From assembly GCA_033961575.1 (NCBI GenBank), contig CM066731.1:84713501-84777500 (forward strand): a stretch of 64,000 nt of DNA. The letters run 5' to 3'. The notes under the pieces were generated by a model. The model saw only the letters and a program-made list of their open reading frames with translations. It had not been told where the DNA came from and did not search any database. This document shows, piece by piece, positions 12,390 through 24,299 of this stretch. Positions within the stretch are counted from its first letter, which is position 1. Each line of letters starts with the position of its first letter. The DNA is from Aselliscus stoliczkanus. Lineage: Eukaryota > Chordata > Mammalia > Chiroptera > Hipposideridae. The position numbers and the translations under genes are program-made.

Positions 12390-13028
12390 TAAGAAAAGAT
12401 GTTGAAAAACTAGCATCTCAAAGAAGTATTTGTACTCCAATGTTCATAGGAGCATTGTTCACAATAGTCAAGATATGGAAACAACCTAAGTGTGTGTCTA
12501 TGGACAAATGGATAAAGAATATATAATAGATATTGCCATTGTAATAACATGGATACATAACATGGATGAATGTAGAAGATATTATGCTAAGTGAAAAAAG
12601 ACAGAAAAACACTAATATTATATAATCTCAGCTCTATATTGAACTCAGAAACAGAGAGCAGATTGATGGTTACCAGAAACTAAAAAGATGGGAAAAATGG
12701 GATGATTCTAATCAAAGGACACAAACTTCTAGTTATGAAACAAATAAGTTATGTGGATCTAATGCACAACAGGATGACTATAGTTATTAATACTACGTTG
12801 TACCTGAAATTTGCTAGAAGAGTAGATCTTAAATATTTTTGCCATAAACATGAAAATAGTAACTATGTGAGATGATAACTATGTTCCGTGACTTGATTGG
12901 GGTAATCATATGGGGTAATATATATTATATATTATATATATATATATATATATAATATCACCACATTGTACACTTTAAATATATAGAATTTTATTTGTCT
13001 ATTATACCTCAATAAAGCTGGGGGGAAA
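12390..13028 (+). mobile_element. old L1: end of ORF2 plus 3' UTR
   Basis: One frame near 12420-12526 reads ICTPMFIGALFTIVK...WKQPKC, the conserved C-terminal motif of L1 ORF2p. The 3' UTR phrases 'GATTGATGGTTACCAGAAAC' and 'TATACCTCAATAAAGCTGG' follow. An (AT)n tract at 12919-12957 has grown inside the 3' UTR. Confidence 0.85.
12919..12957. repeat. (AT)n microsatellite inside the L1 3' UTR
   Basis: Alternating TA/AT with short shifts, capable of fold-back. Confidence 0.9.
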
Positions 13029-13320
13029 AATGAAATAGGAAAACTTAAATAAAAAAGAAAAAAGAGGCTAAATTTTCCAGGAACAAATTACTAATAACCC
13101 CTGCAAAGAGCCTGGTGTTATTGTCAGGATCAAGAATTATTTATTAAGATATTACATTTCATTTTTTAATTTCAAAATTTGGCTTTCTCTTATATTGCTT
13201 ATATCAAATCACTTAGTGGTAAAGAAACTAAAAAGAGATGTTGAGAAAGGAAAGAGAAAGAATAAATTGACACAATGAGTCTCCTAAAATGAGAGGAGAA
13301 AATATCAGTAAGAACCCTAA

Positions 13321-13355
13321 GAACGAGAGAGGGAGAGAGACAGAGCGAGAGCTAG

Positions 13356-13422
<67 letters not shown>
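13321..13422. repeat. (GA)n purine tract
   Basis: About 100 bases of GAGA with a few early interruptions, then pure GA. It is an all-purine strand next to the SINE below. Confidence 0.97.
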
Positions 13423-13459
13423 CTGATGTCATCAAGATGGTTTATCCTGCTTTACTTTT

Positions 13460-13984
13460 TTTTTTTTTTTTTTTTTTTAATTTGGGACTTGGGGAAGGGG
13501 AACAGTGTTGGGGAATTGGGGAAAGGGAATAGCCGAGTTGTCAACCTTCAATCTTAGTTGCGGAGGAGGCAGCTAGCTCAGCTCCAAGTCCAGTCGTCAT
13601 CCAGCTGCCCATTGGCAGCTCGCCGCTAATTAGCTCAAGGTGCCATGTTCAATCTTAGTTGCGGGTGGGCGTAGCCCACCATCCCATGTGGTAGTCAAAC
13701 CAGCAACCTTGTGGTTAGGAGCATGTACTCTCACTAGCTGAGCCATCCTGCCACCTGCTATGTGTCTATAATCTGTACAAGGGGATGGTTGCCTCACTAG
13801 GTCCTTTCAGTGACTTGATTCTTCCTCATGGTGTCTGCATTAACTAGGGCCCATCAATAAGTCCAAATAAGCTCAGTGGCAGCCCTGCTTGGGCACAGCT
13901 CACTGACCCATGTGGGAATCAAGCTGGCAACCCTGTTGCTCAGAGCTCGTGCTCTTAACCAACTGAGCCATTTGGCCGGCCCTT
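13460..13984 (-). mobile_element. composite SINE (type C), antisense, with a foreign inset
   Basis: It has the same architecture as the 8841-9302 copy: the minus-strand head 'GGGCCGGCCAAATGGCTCAG', two tRNA-like boxes and the CCCCAATTCC-type tail with a long poly(T) on the plus strand. It is bounded by CTGCTTTACTTTT at 13447-13459 and 13985-13997. Bases 13763-13868 do not belong to the SINE. They replace the expected internal segment and are listed separately. Confidence 0.88.
13763..13868 (-). repeat. inverted copy of 14839-14960 inserted in a SINE
   Basis: The plus strand here matches the reverse complement of 14839-14960 almost base for base, for example 'TGTCTATAATCTGTACAAGG' and 'GACTTGATTCTTCCTCATGG'. 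The match stops abruptly at both SINE junctions. One internal stretch differs: this copy has GGATGGTT where the partner has a doubled 14-mer. Confidence 0.9.
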
Positions 13985-14212
13985 CTGCTTTACTTTTATG
14001 CCATGTAAAGCCAGAATCTCCATAATGGTCTTTTTTTTAAAGAGGCCTTTCTTTCCATGAATAATGTATTACAACTATGTTGATTCACAACTGGAAATGA
14101 AACTCAACATTGTGTAGTACACAGTCCAATGATGCTAAGACCATCGCTTTGTATTTGATTACATACAATTCTATTTGCTGAAAAAGAGGCATAAAGAAAC
14201 ACAAAAGAACTA

Positions 14213-14294
14213 CTGGGTTGTTGGAAAAGTCATGATGCATTTTTGCAATGAAAAACATAGAAAAAAATACTTCATAAGTTTTCTGAAAACCCAA
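14213..14294 (+). mobile_element. mariner-type MITE
   Basis: An 82-bp element flanked by TA (14211-14212 and 14295-14296). The inverted ends CTGGGTTGTTGGAAAAGTC and (reverse complement) TTGGGTTTTCAGAAAACTT pair over about 30 bases. A second, partly eroded copy lies at 62173-62243. Confidence 0.82.
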
Positions 14295-14299
14295 TAAAA

Positions 14300-14740
14300 T
14301 GTGATATACTGCACAAGCAGCCACGGATGCCTCTCAGCCATGCTCTGCCTGTTGCAGAGCAACGTGCCTGTTCCCTTAGGGCCTCTGATTTCAGCATAGC
14401 TTGACTGACAGTTCTGTACACATTGCTGTATTTTTCTGCTTTCTCTGAGGCCAAGAGAGGCAGATTAGCCCAATGCAAGTACAGCCAAGAAAGGTGGGGG
14501 GTTAGGTTAGCATGATGGGGGACAACTTTCTGTCACATAGGACCTCAGTCCCCCATCTTTCAGTGGTAGGAGTCTCTGTGTCTTCTGTGCGCTTGAGATC
14601 CAGATGCCCACGAGGAAAGCTAGTTCAATAATGTGCTTTGTATTGACTTTTCTCCCTTCACTTTCTAACTCTCTACAGTCTCTCACTTTTGCTTCCTAAG
14701 ATCATGTTTCAATAAAGCTACCCAGAGTCAAATCATTGCT
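14300..14740 (+). other. possible LTR relic (low confidence)
   Basis: Composition and phrases resemble an LTR promoter/R-U5 region: 'GAGATCCAGATGCCCACGAG', 'CACGAGGAAAGCTAG', and a pyrimidine-rich end before 'CAATAAAGC'. No terminal TG/CA pair or family could be established. A minus-strand 68-codon frame (14272-14478) is not recognised. Confidence 0.3.
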
Positions 14741-14838
14741 ACAGAAGACCTAAAATTAAATAATAACTTTTAGGCTCTATAGGTTAGGTGGTCCTTGGGG
14801 CATGAGTCAACACCAGAAATATAAACCTAGGTCATGAA

Positions 14839-14960
14839 ATTTGGACTTATTGATGGGCCCTAGTTAATACAGACTCCATGAGGAAGAATCAAGTCACTGA
14901 AAGGACCTAGTGAGGCAGACAAAGTGAGGCAGACAAAGGACCTTGTACAGATTATAGACA
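14839..14960 (+). repeat. partner of the inverted copy inside the SINE
   Basis: A 122-bp segment whose reverse complement reappears at 13763-13868. It contains an extra direct duplication of TGAGGCAGACAAAG, present twice here and absent from the SINE-borne copy. The surrounding sequence is otherwise unassigned, so it is probably the donor. Confidence 0.85.
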
Positions 14961-16929
14961 ACTTTCCAGCTTAAATAAAGTATGAAATGATTCCTAAGCA
15001 GGTTATCAAGTAAAAGAAAATGAATGCCTCCACTTTTCCAGGAAATGTGGCACTGTAGTCAGAGTGACAAGCAAGTTATGACATTAGCCCAGGCCCCTTT
15101 TTATAGAGAGAAGGCATAATAAATTACATTTCATAAAACTGCTGTTTGAAGCAATGGAGTGATTGCTAATGGTGACTGCTCTCTGAAACAACAAATTAAT
15201 GAGGTTCCATTTAAAATATTCCCCAAAATGCCTTCAGTCTATTTTCTCATTAAACAGAGGTTTCAGAATGGCAGTTGTGGCTTTCTTGGGTTAATGATAG
15301 TTGAATATGAAAAAATATACACAGACTTTGAGGAGACAAAAGGATGGGAGGCTGGGGGATAAAATTGTTTCTGATAATTTACCCATCCTGGAAAGTTAAA
15401 AAATGATTTATTTCTGGTAAAATGGCTTTTAAACTTTTACTTTATTTTTTTTCTGGTTTTATTTTTTTTCTTTCCCGATCTCTGCAGAGCTCACTCCCCA
15501 AGGGAAAGTTTAGTTCAAGCTTTTACATCCAAACCCTTCATGGAGGAAGTGTAAGGAGTTTTGATTTAACTTTGAGGGCAATCCAGTTCCCTCATTATCA
15601 TGCTAGCAAATCTCTAGAGATGAGTGGGCAGCAGTATGTCTTGATTTAAGGAACTTTTCACATAAGCTCTTTTTATAAGGATGATGACCTCGCTGAGGGC
15701 TTGCTGACTTCTTCCATCCACTCTACCAGGGCCGAGGGCAGAACAATAGTGATGAAAAATTTGAATTGTTATGAGATAGAGAGATTGTAAGTTGTCATGT
15801 TTATAATACCTGAAACTAACTTTATATAACACCATAGTTTGCAAATCACTTTTCCTTCAGTATAGGCCAGGTATAAATAAAAATTAACTCCACCAATGAA
15901 GACATAAAGACTCAGAAGTTACATAGTAAGAATAAAAAGTCAGCATCAGTAAGGGGAAAAGGTAATTACATGATTCTTATATAAAAGGCCATGTTTATGG
16001 GTCCTCAATAAATAGTTGTTGCCTGACTATCACCAAATTCTTCATGATTAGTAATAATTCTCTCATGAAATTTATAAAAGGTGGAAGATTAGTTGGAAAA
16101 AGACATTTGTACAAGAAGTAACTTTTAATTTTGAGAAAGAATTATGAAGCTATACTCTGTATTTCTAATGAAAATTTATACAGTTTGAACATTGTTGTAA
16201 ATTATTGATTCGCTCAGGTTTAAAAATAGGGCAGGCTGTGTATCATATAAATGTTTCTTTTAAAGGGCTAAGATGTTTAAATGTCAGTTACAACAGAAAT
16301 TGTAATAATGTATTGAATAAAACTACTGCACCATTTTCAATAAAGATATTTGGGGATTTCTGCAAACTTTTAAAAATAGGGAGGATGTTCTCTCACCCCC
16401 AGTTCTTCCCCCTGCCACAACTATCTATAAACCCATTTTCTCTCTTGAAATTGTTGTGGATGGCAGTTTAGGAATGAGTGGCACATGCTTAAAAGAAGCC
16501 AGTAGGAACATGAAAGGAACATTACTCTTAGAACTCTCCATTTTAAGAGTAATGGTAGCAATTCAGTCAGGCAGACCACAGGGCAGCAGAGGAGGATAAA
16601 TGAGACATATACAGACAGAGCATAAGTCATGGAGGCTGTAATGGTGAAAGGAGACCACAGGGCAATAGCAAATGGAGTTTATTTGGGGGATAGTTAATAT
16701 ACTTTTTCCACTTATTTTTTTCTTTTATGTTAACTGCTATAGAACCTATAGAACTCTTTGGCCTCTCTCTATCTTGCTATTTTTGTGTTCCTTCTTCTAC
16801 CCTGCCCTACTTTTCCCATTTTCAACTACCCTTGATCCTGATCAATGTCTCTGACTACTGTCCTCACCAGTGTGGGGTTGGCACTGTCCAGTCCATTATG
16901 GGCTTGAATAGAACGAAAAAGAAGGAAAA
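14961..16929. other. unassigned non-coding sequence
   Basis: Several open frames of 60-88 codons occur by chance in AT-rich DNA, with no motif among them. No named repeat family was recognised. Confidence 0.45.
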
Positions 16930-17275
16930 AGGGCAAATATTTTTTCTCACTTCTTGAGCTGGTACATTCCATTCATTCTTCTCTTGCCCTTGGGCATTGG
17001 AGATCCTGGTCCTTGAGACTTTGGACTCCAAGTCTTACACCAGAAGCCAGCAGCTCCCCTGGGTTCTCTGGCCTTCAGCCTCAAGCTTGGATTTACACCA
17101 TTGGTTACCCTTGTTCTGAGGCCTTTGAACTCGGACTGAATTATACCACCCCTTTTCCTGGTTCTCCAGCTTGCAGACAGCAGACTATGGGATTTTTTCA
17201 GCCTTCAGAACTGCATGAGCCAATTTCTATAATGAATCTTTCTGCTGGTCCTGTTTTCCTGGAGCCCTAATACAT
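16930..17275 (+). mobile_element. old interspersed repeat, LTR-like (family uncertain)
   Basis: It contains the phrases 'GACTTTGGACTCCAAGTC', 'TTCTGAGGCCTTTGAACTCG', 'TCTCCAGCTTGCAGACAG', 'AACTGCATGAGCCAATT' and a terminal 'GGAGCCCTAATACA'. I recall this order from a widespread mammalian LTR-type repeat but cannot name it with confidence. The 85-codon frame within it is incidental. Confidence 0.55.
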
Positions 17276-17292
17276 TGAGCAAATACATGGTT

Positions 17293-17448
17293 GCAGTTGC
17301 AACAACTCCCCACTGGCCTTGTGATGCAAAAGCAACCGCAAACATTACATAAGCAGATGAGCATGAATCTGTTCCAATAAATCTTTATTTACAAAAACAG
17401 ATGGTCGGCCAGATTCGGCCTGCAGGTCAGAGTTTGCTGACTCCTGCA
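17293..17448 (+). mobile_element. hAT/Charlie relic
   Basis: It contains 'AATAAATCTTTATTTACAAA', then 'GGCCAGATTCGGCC', then 'GTTTGCTGACTCCTG'. These are characteristic of a hAT-Charlie non-autonomous end. Confidence 0.7.
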
Positions 17449-17821
17449 CTATATTCCTACCTCTAATAAAGATTGCAGACATTGACAAAAGGAATAAAGG
17501 ATATTGTTTGGTAGGAAAATGTCATCCATGGAGGTATTTAGGATAGATTTGAGAAACATCTTCATTCCCATTTGGTATTCTCCCTCATTTTAGAAGGTTA
17601 AGTAAAGGTTTCTCAGAGTTGTCCCCCAATCCTATTCCATCTAAATTGTGAAAATTAGTGTGAATTTCTGGAACCATTTTTCCACTAGGCAGCAAGCACC
17701 ACCTCTTTATAGTTCTCATAAACACAATCTGAATGCTTAGGATTTCAATGGACTACACAAATTTGCAATAGGTGAGGACAGGGCTAACTATCTGCCAAGT
17801 TATTAGGTATTAATGATGTAG

Positions 17822-18085
17822 CTTTCACAGGAAAGAGCTAAAGCCCACTATATATATGTGAACTCAGGAAACCATCTGAATGTAGCATGCAGTCAGGAGT
17901 TGTGCTCCAGGTGTGGAGAACAAGGACATCGATGGGCTTTCTGTAGAAAGTGAGTGGTGTATAACATTTGTAATGAAAAAGACCATACTCATATCTATGC
18001 AAAATGCATGAAAGCATGTCAGCTGAGGAAGAAGGCAGCCCCACTAGTCAGCTTTTATTCAGGGGACCAGAATAAAAGGAGATGA
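17822..18085 (+). pseudogene. orphan exon-like ORF with CCHC zinc-knuckle pattern
   Basis: The frame opens after a stop at 17819 and runs to a TGA at 17951, then continues in the same frame to a TGA at 18083. Residues coded at 17903-17944 read CSRCGEQGHRWAFC, a fit to C-x2-C-x4-H-x4-C zinc knuckles, which bind nucleic acid. A second, degraded knuckle-like pattern (CNEKDHTHIYAKC) follows the in-frame stop. A CAG acceptor-like end at 17828-17830 and a GTGAGT donor-like site at 17950-17955 would frame a 119-bp exon (17831-17949). The parent gene is not recognised. It could be a degenerate exon, a piece of a retrocopy or gag-like sequence, or chance. Confidence 0.35.
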
Positions 18086-19670
18086 GAAAGTTGAGCTGGT
18101 TCCCTCTGCCCCAGTGAATGCAGCTGTAGCAGGACAGTGAGGCTTTGAAAAGTATCTCCAAAAGACAGGGCAAGAAAATAAAGAAGGTGGATTTCAAATT
18201 GTAAATGGATAGAGTGCTGAATGACAGCATGAAGTTGCTCAGATGAACAATCCAAGGAGCAAGGGAAGTCAGAGGCAGGGCAGGGGAGAAGCTAGTTCCT
18301 GCAGGAAGGAGACAAGCAGGGCCTCTTTTAATAAGAGTTGGCTTGTGTGAGAGCCATGGGAGAGAGGGGGAGGAGAGACAACACCAGGGGATGATGAGGA
18401 CAGAAAGAGGGGCTACTGTGCTGCCCACCCCCAGAATATAGGGTTCCCAAGGACAGCCATGATAAGGCAGACCAGGAATCTGATCTCAGAGGAAATGCAA
18501 CAAAGAAGTCAAAGGAGAAAATAAAGAGGAAATTCAAACAAAATCTCCAAAGAGCATTTCAATTCATGAAAAAGCGTAGGGACATATCACTGAGAGTAGA
18601 AATATGTACTGCTGTTGACAGAGGAATAAAGAACTGTGAGAGAAGGAGGGAAGGACGGGGAGGTAGGATGGGAAAATGATTTGTTATATTGGGTTTATGA
18701 GGAACCAGAATGCAATATAGGTTTTGAAAGATTTGAAGGTGATTTGTTTGTTCGATCAGCGAAGAATTCTAAATAGCTCATCATCTCGTTCAACTCTGGT
18801 AGCAGTTCTCTCAAAAAGACTGTACAAATGCAAGATATTGTTTTATATTTGAATTCATGTCCCAAAGTACCTGCTTGGTTTTGAATACTGGATTTGTTGT
18901 GTGATGGAAAAGGGTGAGTTAACTGCATATAGAATGGAAAAGTTTATATACACACACACACACACACTCACACACACATACATATGCATACATGTATGTA
19001 TGTATGTATTGCCATACAAACTAGAAGAATTAATTAACAATTATGAGTACCTATTAGTTACTCAATTAATTTATTAAAATGATTCAACAGGGAATGATAA
19101 AATAATGAATAATGCAGTTATGTGTGTGCATCATTATCCACATATCTTGGAAACTCATTTATTGACATGTAGAGGTAGATATTAACATCATACAGTTGAT
19201 ATAATGATTTCTCACTGATGGACATAAGAAACTGGGCTTTTGGCTTTATGACTGCATATTGCTATTTCCAAAGAAAACAGTGTCTTTCTCTTTTGGGCAC
19301 CATTACTTCTGAAATTTCTTTTACACATTTCACTTGTTTTTCTTCTATTGGCTACTTGTCTTTTTCATAGTCAGGATCTGGATTTACGTTGTTGTCCCCA
19401 GTACCATCCCAGTACCATTAGTTTCTTTTCATCTGTCACTTATCACATTAGAGAGAAGAAAGTTTGAGCCAATTCTGGGAACAAAGAGCTGCTGGGATGT
19501 AACCAGGACACGGTAGGAATGGTGACTGCTCTCCTAGTTGGCATCTCATGCAAATATCACAGAAGTTGCCTCCCTCTTGATTCAGTCTCCATAGCAACTT
19601 CAGTGAGACACTCTTGCCATTTTTGCTTTTACTATTATGATTACTGCACATTATCAGTTAGTGTAAGAAA
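18086..19670. other. unassigned non-coding sequence, purine-rich at start
   Basis: 18100-18540 is strongly purine-rich on the plus strand, giving a 126-codon minus-strand frame (18048-18428) with serine- and leucine-rich, domain-free content. No repeat family was recognised apart from the CA tract. Confidence 0.4.
18950..19009. repeat. (CA)n followed by (GTAT)n
   Basis: A CA dinucleotide run with one CTCA break passes through ATACATATGC into GTAT tetramers. Confidence 0.92.
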
Positions 19671-19683
19671 GCAACTTCAATTT

Positions 19684-19789
19684 TTTTTTTTTTTTGAGGG
19701 CAGTGTCACTGGCCCTCATATTTGGGACCCGAACCAGGGCTGCTGGCTTCCCAAGTCAGCACTTAACCACCGCGCCACTCGGCCGGCCC
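19684..19789 (-). mobile_element. short tRNA-derived SINE (type A), antisense
   Basis: The minus strand reads GGGCCGGCCGAGTGGCGCGG, with a B-box-like 'GGTTCGGGTCCC' and an end CACTGCCCTC plus poly(A). The near-perfect TSD is GCAACTTCAATTT (left) and GTAACTTCAATTT (right). Confidence 0.9.
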
Positions 19790-20279
19790 AGTAACTTCAA
19801 TTTAATACATAAGAATGATGCAACATATAGAGGCATTATTTCTTCTTAATTATTGGTGTGCTGGATGGTCAGTATTTCAATCTTTGTGGATTAAGTTAAT
19901 ATTTTTTAAAACAGACTTTTCCAGAGCATACTGTCATCTTCCTGTTTCTGTACTTCCCCATAGCACTGTGCATACCACAGATGGCAAAACTGGACCATCG
20001 CTATGTCCCCCTGTAACTTAAAGAACACTTGTAATCTGAGACTCATCAGTAACTCATCTCATTAATGAAGTACTAAATAAACTCCCTACAAAATGACATT
20101 ATCTCAGGAATAAGACTGGAGAAACATTATCAGGAATTTCTAATATGTGGTAAATATATGACATGATGTGAGGATAATAACTGTTACCTAATTTTCAGTA
20201 AGTAGAAACCAATGCACATTATAAATTTTTCTAAGAAAATTCTAGGGTATTAAACAGATGGCTTATGAACAAATATTCA

Positions 20280-20345
20280 TTTACTTATTCATTTTTCATT
20301 CATTCAATAAGTGTTTATTGAACACATCCTTTATGGTAGGTGCAT
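20280..20345 (-). repeat. L2 LINE 3' terminus, antisense
   Basis: 'CATTCATTCAATAAGTGTTT' followed by 'ATTGAACACATCC' and 'GGTAGGTGCATTGG' matches the antisense of the L2 3' end. Confidence 0.55.
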
Positions 20346-22426
20346 TGGATGAAGTAGACTGGACAGGATGGTGGTTTTTCTATGATCTTTCCTTTAGAAA
20401 TATAAAGGTGATTCATAACTGTAATTTAATTGTATACATTTTTAGAAGTATTATATAAACATATACATGAAGCAGCAAAGGGAAAAAACTCTCAGTATTA
20501 ATGTTATGTTAGAAAGTTATGATAACTATAGTGTTCGCTGTTAGTCTTGGATTAAAAATGTGTTTAATCCTGGCTCCTTAGATCACTTGTTTTGTGGTTT
20601 AAAATGTCTGTGTAATGGAAAACATACTCTGGGAAGCTTAAAAGTGTATCTTTTTAAAATTTTTATATGAATTTCAAATCCTTAAGAGAGAAATATTTTC
20701 ATAATGTAATTTTTCAAGACTTCCTTCTCAGAGTCTAAACTATTCCAAGTTCAAGACAATTTTCTCCCTAATCATATGAATATTTTATGTAAGTATAATA
20801 TTCCATCATAGTAAGATAAATCAAACTTGCCTCAAAAATTTAACTTTGGGCAGATTCTTTTTTGGACAATTTATCTGATATATTCTTCTAATTTTGAGGG
20901 AATATACTTTTCTTAGTGTTCAGGATTTCATTGAATTTCTGAGAATAAAAATGAAAGCAACTCATTATTCCTGCCTATGGGGAGAGGAGAGAGTAGGGAT
21001 AAATGAAATTCAAGGGTAATTCCTGAAACTCATTTTAATTATTACTTTCAATATATTACTTCTTTAATATAGCTTCTGTGGTGAGGCTCACAATGGGGAG
21101 TCAGGAATGGCTGCTGTGCCTGTTTTCATGCCCTCTCCCTGTGTCTGGGTACACGGGGACTGAAGGGACTTCTGAGAGAAAGGGACAAGAAGCAGGCATC
21201 AGGAGAGCAGAAAAGGAAGACCTTGGGGTGGAACATAAATATAAATTAAATCAGTCCTTCTTTCCATGTCATTCTACCACACTTTGCTCTGGTTCCATTA
21301 TATCCCTTCCCACACTTCAGTGTAGGTAGTTAGGTACATGTTTGTATTAGATCTGTTGTCACTGATTCATTAAACACATATTTAATGAGTATTTCCTGTG
21401 TACAAAACACTGGAAGCACCTAGAAATTATGGAGATTGTATCTTATACTAGCATGTTTTATTTGGGTACCTTTAAGAAACCTTTATAAGGGACAGAAACT
21501 TCCATGGGTTCAATGGGCAGGATAAACCTATTGGCTCGAGCAATAAGATGTGTAGAGTTCTTTCCAAGGTCCCCTGCATGCACTTCTCTTCATTCCAATG
21601 TGACTTACATTTTCTGTGAGCAGGTATGGTTTTCTCACAATTATTTCTGTCCCATTTTTACTTTTGTGACAGAGTAGTTCTGGTATGACCCTTTGTTTGA
21701 ATGTGTGCAAGATTTGTTTTAATCAGATGTGGTAAAACACCTAGACATGGAAATGACTGTCATGAAGGAAGGAGTTTTTTATACTCACATCCCTAGAAAC
21801 AGGATGCAAGCCGCACCACACAGGGCCACATGGGGAAGTGCCGGATCATTCAAGAGGCAGAGGGAGTGAGGGGCAAATGAGGGCAGGGAATTTATTTATG
21901 GTTTCTGTGGGGAAGAATGGGCCAAGCCATGTAAGTAGATTTAGGATTGGCTCATTCGAATATCTTCAGTGGGTTCTGGTACTCAGGGTCCACCCCTGGT
22001 TGTCTGATGTCTGGCCCTGAGTTATTAGAGCAGGGAAATCATGACTGAGTGTCAGAGCCCCATATAGAGGTAGTTTGGGTCATGTGCTTTACAGTGCTGA
22101 TTTGTAAATGAAAGTCAAACTCGTGGAAGTTGTTTACTATCTGTAGGAGTTAACTAGCCTTGAGAGGCCAACTGAGGCCCCAAGATGTGAAAGCATCAGA
22201 AAACAAAACAAAGCAAAAAGCAGCTGACGGCACCCTTTTTGATTTATGATCTCTGTTTCTAAAATTTCTCATTACAATGAACGCTTAGCTCTAATTAAGT
22301 CGTAATGTTGGATCTGTCTGTAGACCATTTCTATGCCCCAATTCAGTTCAGTACTTCCTACAATTATACCTTTCCACACCAAAATTTGGTTAATGATTTA
22401 TGTTGATCCAGTGATTCAGCTAGACA

Positions 22427-22450
22427 TACACACAAACACACACACACACA
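22427..22450. repeat. (CA)n microsatellite, short
   Basis: CA run with one AACA interruption. Confidence 0.85.
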
Positions 22451-22857
22451 AAGAGTTTTCATCACAGTACTATTGGTAAAGATAAAACTGAAGAATAACT
22501 TAAATATCATTTGAGACCAGATTGTTCAAATAAGTTATGTTACATTCATGTGATAGAATTCAGTATAAAAATTTTAAATCGTTCTTAATAATATTTAAAT
22601 AATTAAAAATATTCATAATATTCAATGTCAATAAAAATAAAAATGTATATGTAGTAATTAATTTTAGTATAAATACATAAATGAATGATAAATAGATACT
22701 TAAACACACATATTTATCAGGAAAGTATGAGAAATATATGCCCAAATCATGTATTTTTTCTTTATGTTCCTCTGTATTTAGTATTTATTACTTTTGTAAT
22801 CAGAAAAGTACATTTCATTTAACAAGGGAAGGATTTACTATCCAACAGAAGTAGAAC

Positions 22858-22995
22858 TAAATTATTCAGTCAACCAATATGTTTGAGCACCCACTACATG
22901 TAGACACTGTGATAGATAAATTTTGTAGAATCAACATGAACAAGTTCCTGCCACCTTGGAGTTTAGAGTGGTGAATACTTATAAGTAAATCAGGA
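22858..22995 (-). repeat. L2 LINE 3' fragment, antisense
   Basis: It contains 'CAACCAATATGTTTGAGCAC', 'CCACTACATGTAGACACTG' and 'GTTCCTGCCACCTTGGAG' followed by a 'TTTAGAGTGG' equivalent. This is the antisense L2 3' layout. Confidence 0.55.
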
Positions 22996-23989
22996 TTATA
23001 GTATCTCAGACAAAATCTTACATATTAGATGTCCAACAAATGCTTATCTAATAATCAGGAGAAATAACTGTAGGTTGACTGTACAGATAAGGAGATAATT
23101 TGTATTTTGACAGTCTTATTTCAAACTTGAATGCACTACTTTTCTACCTATTTCTACATTACCACTATTCCAAAATCTTGTAAGGAAAAAAATACCATTC
23201 ACTCATTCAGATAAATACAATTGACTTGTAAACACTTCTATCGTTTTGAATCTCCTGCCCTCAACATTTTACTTATGACAAGATCTCTGCAAATTCTCTA
23301 AGTCCCTTAAGTGGTATGCTAGAGATGGTGCTTAGTGTGAAATCTAGGGTGGGCACACTGGGTGAACACAGGCAACAGGGAGGAGAAAGGGGCCAGGAGA
23401 GGATGAACATGTGTTCTGCAAGAAAAATGAGCACTGGGGAATCTTATCCAGGACAAATGTGAGTCTTCTGTGAATGTCGTCAGTCAGTCTCAGTCACAAT
23501 ACTCAGAGGCCTTTAACCATGAACATATCAGAATGGCCCTTTGTCAGGACCATTGGCCTGATCTCCAGGATGGTGTAACTGCATTTATCTTAAGCTCTGT
23601 CCTAAACACTGGTCTGAGGGAGGCAGCAGGCCTTCTAATTCAAGAGACAGCATGGGCATCCAGAGAATACGTTTTTCCCACTGAGTACCAGTGCTAGTTT
23701 CAGGAAGGAGAAAAGGGAAACGACCTTATTTGAAGTGTCTCATGAAGGAGCAGCTAGGCCCTCGATGTACAGCCTGCCTTGGTCAGGTACACTGAGGAAC
23801 TTCAACTGGACTGAGTCCACACCTGGGACTGTGACAAATAGAGGCAGGGCATGGAATTTATGCAATCTTGGGGGCCGTCTTTAAGAAAAGAATACATTAT
23901 ACAGATCCAAATTTAAGTACAAAAGTGAATATTTATTTAAAACGAATTTAAAAAATTAAAACAATTCTGTTTCAGTGGTCTATGTGTCT
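22996..23989. other. unassigned non-coding sequence
   Basis: The piece 23300-23870 is richer in GC and contains a 75-codon frame (23470-23697) with no recognisable motif. No repeat family could be assigned. Confidence 0.4.
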
Positions 23990-24250
23990 GTTTTCCTGTC
24001 ATTACCATGCTGTTTTGATTATTGTTGTTTTGTAGTATAATTTGAAGTCAGGGGGTGTGATAACTCTGGCCTTGTTCTTTTCTTTCAGGATTCTTTGACT
24101 ATCTGGGGGTCTCATGATTTTTTTGTTCTATTTCTTTAACAAATGCCATTGGGATTTTGATGGGGATTGCATTAAGTCTATATATTGCTTTGAGTAATAT
24201 GGCCATTTTAACTCTGTTGATTATGATTGATGTTCTTATTGATAGTTCAA
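23990..24250 (-). mobile_element. L1 ORF2 fragment, antisense
   Basis: The minus strand encodes MAILLKAIYRLNAIPIKIPM, the familiar late-ORF2 motif of L1. On the plus strand this appears as 'GGGATTGCATTAAGTC' and 'AATATGGCCATTTTAAC'. Confidence 0.8.
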
Positions 24251-24299
24251 TATTACTATTGATAGTATTCTTCAATTTGAAACCTCTAGCTCTTTGGTG

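Larger units (their letters stand above)
19804..22850. other. mostly unassigned, with short L2-like pieces
   Basis: 20280-20345 (ATTCATTCAATAAGTGTTTAT...) and about 21365-21420 look like antisense L2 3' termini. 21750-22230 has an LTR-like composition with tracts such as 'GGTTGTCTGATGTCTGGCCC', but no family could be named. Open frames of 60-83 codons have no motifs. Confidence 0.4.
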
